Assembly: GCA_029054965.1 (NCBI GenBank)
Contig: JAIDEF010000342.1
Coordinates: 1-6,240 of the forward strand
DNA: 6,240 nt
Reading direction: 5' to 3'
From: Eubacterium sp.
GTDB lineage: Bacteria > Bacillota > Clostridia > Oscillospirales > Acutalibacteraceae
Shown: positions 4,875 to 6,240 of the stretch, piece after piece
How the letters are laid out: the number at the start of each line of letters is the position of its first letter
How positions within the stretch are numbered: the first letter of the stretch is position 1
Position numbers and translations under genes: made by a program
Notes under the pieces: generated by a model
The model's database searches: none
What the model was told of the DNA's origin: nothing
What the model saw: only the letters and a program-made list of their open reading frames with translations

Positions 4875-6029
4875 ATGAATTATATTAACAGAGCCCTCGT
4901 TAAACAGCAGGCAAAGGATATAATAAGGGGGAAGGTTTTCTATATATTCCTTGTTTCATTAATTGTAACATTGCTTGCAAATATTAGTGTTGGTTTAAAT
5001 ATTTCTAATAATTATAATTACAATTTTAATAAAAACGACTTTGAATTTTTTAATGACAACAAAGGCGGATACAATGAATTTTATGATTATTACAGCGATT
5101 TCGGCGATGAATTCGGCGATGATTATGACTATGATAATCCTATAGATGATTTTGAATTTGAGGGTGCTTCATCCGCTCCTGAAATCACACAGCTTTCCGT
5201 TAACAAGTCAGGGGGAATTAATGCACTCATTGGTGGCTTGCTTGGCGGAGGTTTATACAGCATATCTTTTTTGTGCGGTATTATTTTCACACCGCTCCTT
5301 GTTACAACAGCAGGTATGTATTTGTCACTTGTGCGCAGAAGTCCTGATGAGCCTTTTGAGCTTGGCAAGGAGCTTTCGGGTGTTTTTAAGAATTCATTTA
5401 ATAATACCTATTTAAAAAAGCTGCTTGTTGTTATTCTTAGAAAAATTTTTATCGGATTATGGTCAATACTGTTTATTGTGCCCGGTATTATATTCTATTA
5501 CAGCTCATATTTCACAAATGAAATTATGAGTGATAATCCTAACCTTAAGCCGACTGAGGCTATCAGACTTTCAAAGAAAATGGTTCAAGGCAACAGAACA
5601 GAGCTGTTCACTTTGGAGTTAAGCTTTATTCCATGGTATCTGCTCTCCATTGTTACTTTGGGCTTTGGTTTAATTTATGTCGTTCCTTATGTTTACACTA
5701 CAAGAGCTCTTTATTATGAAAATTTCCGTATGAGAGCTTTGCAGAACGGCAGAATTACACCTGATGATTTTAAGTCATTTGATGAAAGGGTTGCTGGTTT
5801 TGCAGGTGATAATGGCGGCCCTGCATATGGATATACTACTCCTTCTTCCGGTGCAAGTGATTATTATTATGCACCTCCTCAAAGCGGAAATCAGAAAAAT
5901 GAAGGAAGCTATTATTATACTGATCAATCAAATGATACTCCTCAGCCTCAGCAGAATAATGCTGCAGAGAATGCTTTTGAAGAACAGAAATTTGAAATAC
6001 CGATAGACGATAGTTCAGAAGAAAATTAA
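4875..6029 (+). CDS. DUF975 family multi-pass membrane protein
   Basis: The start follows AGAGGA at 4865-4870, and the 14-base gap after glyQS implies co-transcription. The N-terminus (INRALVKQQAKDIIRGKVFYIF) and the core segments (TPLLVTTAGMYLSLVRR; FIVPGII; DNPNLKPTEAIRLSKKMVQG; ELSFIPWYLLSIVTLGFG) match the DUF975 pattern as I know it. Membrane segments lie at about residues 21-41, 115-150 (probably two), 187-210 and 248-275. Between the first and second is an N/Y/D/F-rich low-complexity loop (about 42-95), and the tail after about 300 is rich in Tyr, Gln, Ser, Pro and acidic residues without membrane segments. The molecular function of DUF975 proteins is not established to my knowledge; a role at the envelope is inferred. 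The link to glyQS is probably only positional. Confidence 0.9.
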   Translation: MNYINRALVKQQAKDIIRGKVFYIFLVSLIVTLLANISVGLNISNNYNYNFNKNDFEFFNDNKGGYNEFYDYYSDFGDEFGDDYDYDNPIDDFEFEGASSAPEITQLSVNKSGGINALIGGLLGGGLYSISFLCGIIFTPLLVTTAGMYLSLVRRSPDEPFELGKELSGVFKNSFNNTYLKKLLVVILRKIFIGLWSILFIVPGIIFYYSSYFTNEIMSDNPNLKPTEAIRLSKKMVQGNRTELFTLELSFIPWYLLSIVTLGFGLIYVVPYVYTTRALYYENFRMRALQNGRITPDDFKSFDERVAGFAGDNGGPAYGYTTPSSGASDYYYAPPQSGNQKNEGSYYYTDQSNDTPQPQQNNAAENAFEEQKFEIPIDDSSEEN

Positions 6030-6043
6030 TAATCAAAATCAAT

Positions 6044-6079
6044 GGCGTGGTGCTAAACAAAGCACCACGCCTGCTTTTT
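6044..6079 (+). terminator. Intrinsic terminator of the glyQS-DUF975 operon
   Basis: A perfect 11-bp G/C-rich stem (GGCGTGGTGCT with AGCACCACGCC) surrounds the loop AAACAA. After TGC comes TTTTT at 6075-6079 and further T-rich sequence. It begins 14 bases after the stop at 6029. Confidence 0.92.
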
Positions 6080-6240
6080 GTTTTATTGAGTAATATTACA
6101 GTGATTTTGCTTAGGAAAAATATGTAAATATGGCTGAAAAAACAGAAAAGCAATCTTTAATTGCAAAGTGATTTTAAGTGAAATTTATATAAAGTGCAAA
6201 AAAAATTTTGGGTTTTTATTTTAAAAATATAGCAGTTTCA
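6080..6240. other. A/T-rich intergenic end of window, no gene supported
   Basis: Only a 13-codon frame (ATG at 6130, TGA at 6169-6171) is found on the plus strand, without a ribosome site. TTGCAA at 6161-6166 and TTATAT at 6185-6190, 18 bases apart, could be a weak forward promoter for a gene beyond the window, but in DNA this A/T-rich such matches are expected by chance. Confidence 0.4.

Noticed and set aside
6130..6171. Thirteen-codon frame starting ATG GCT GAA
   Set aside because: It is too short, has no ribosome site, and follows a terminator without a convincing promoter.
6161..6196. AAAGTG/TTAAGTG repeats and a weak TTGCAA/TTATAT promoter
   Set aside because: Matches of this quality are expected by chance in such A/T-rich DNA, and no downstream gene is visible to support them.

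Overview
The window looks like a piece of a low-to-moderate GC Firmicutes genome, most likely a gut-associated clostridium of the Ruminococcus/Oscillospirales type. This is an inference from strong AGGAG-type ribosome sites, A/T-rich intergenic DNA, a single-chain class II glycyl-tRNA synthetase, a DUF975 membrane protein and a BspA-like LRR surface protein of a style common in gut Firmicutes. No rRNA, tRNA, CRISPR array, integrase or insertion sequence was seen.

The left half (2-3356) is accessory in character. It starts inside a very large repeat protein with no start in the window. Its visible 939 residues begin with a SAYEIAV/GTExEW motif. Twelve copies of a roughly 30-residue beta-hairpin-like module follow, separated by blocks of Gly-X-Y collagen-like triplets, and the protein ends in a BspA-like leucine-rich-repeat (LRR_5) tail. 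It is best read as a long trimeric fibre with a recognition tip, either a cell-surface adhesin or a prophage tail fibre; the window cannot decide which. Twelve bases downstream lies a small gene (81 aa) that may be a winged-helix protein. An unrecognised short reading frame follows, possibly the tail end of a decayed gene, and then a strong intrinsic terminator (3363-3396).

The right half (3398-6079) is a conventional two-gene chromosomal operon. A near-consensus promoter (TTGACT, 17 bases, TAAAAT) starts almost on top of the preceding terminator. It drives glycyl-tRNA synthetase (glyQS type, 460 aa) and, after a 14-base gap, a 384-aa DUF975 multi-pass membrane protein with unusual low-complexity regions. 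The operon ends in a perfect 11-bp stem terminator (6044-6079). The last 160 bases are A/T-rich with no gene I can support.

The most interesting element is the fibre protein. Its collagen-like triplets lack proline and nearly always carry Asp or Asn in the third position. Three Lys-Gly-Asp/Glu clusters interrupt this pattern, and the repeats are kept at the protein level while their codons are scrambled. The LRR tip and the small following gene are much more A/T-rich than the shaft, which suggests separate histories. The operon on the right provides glycine charging; its proximity to a glycine-rich protein is probably chance.
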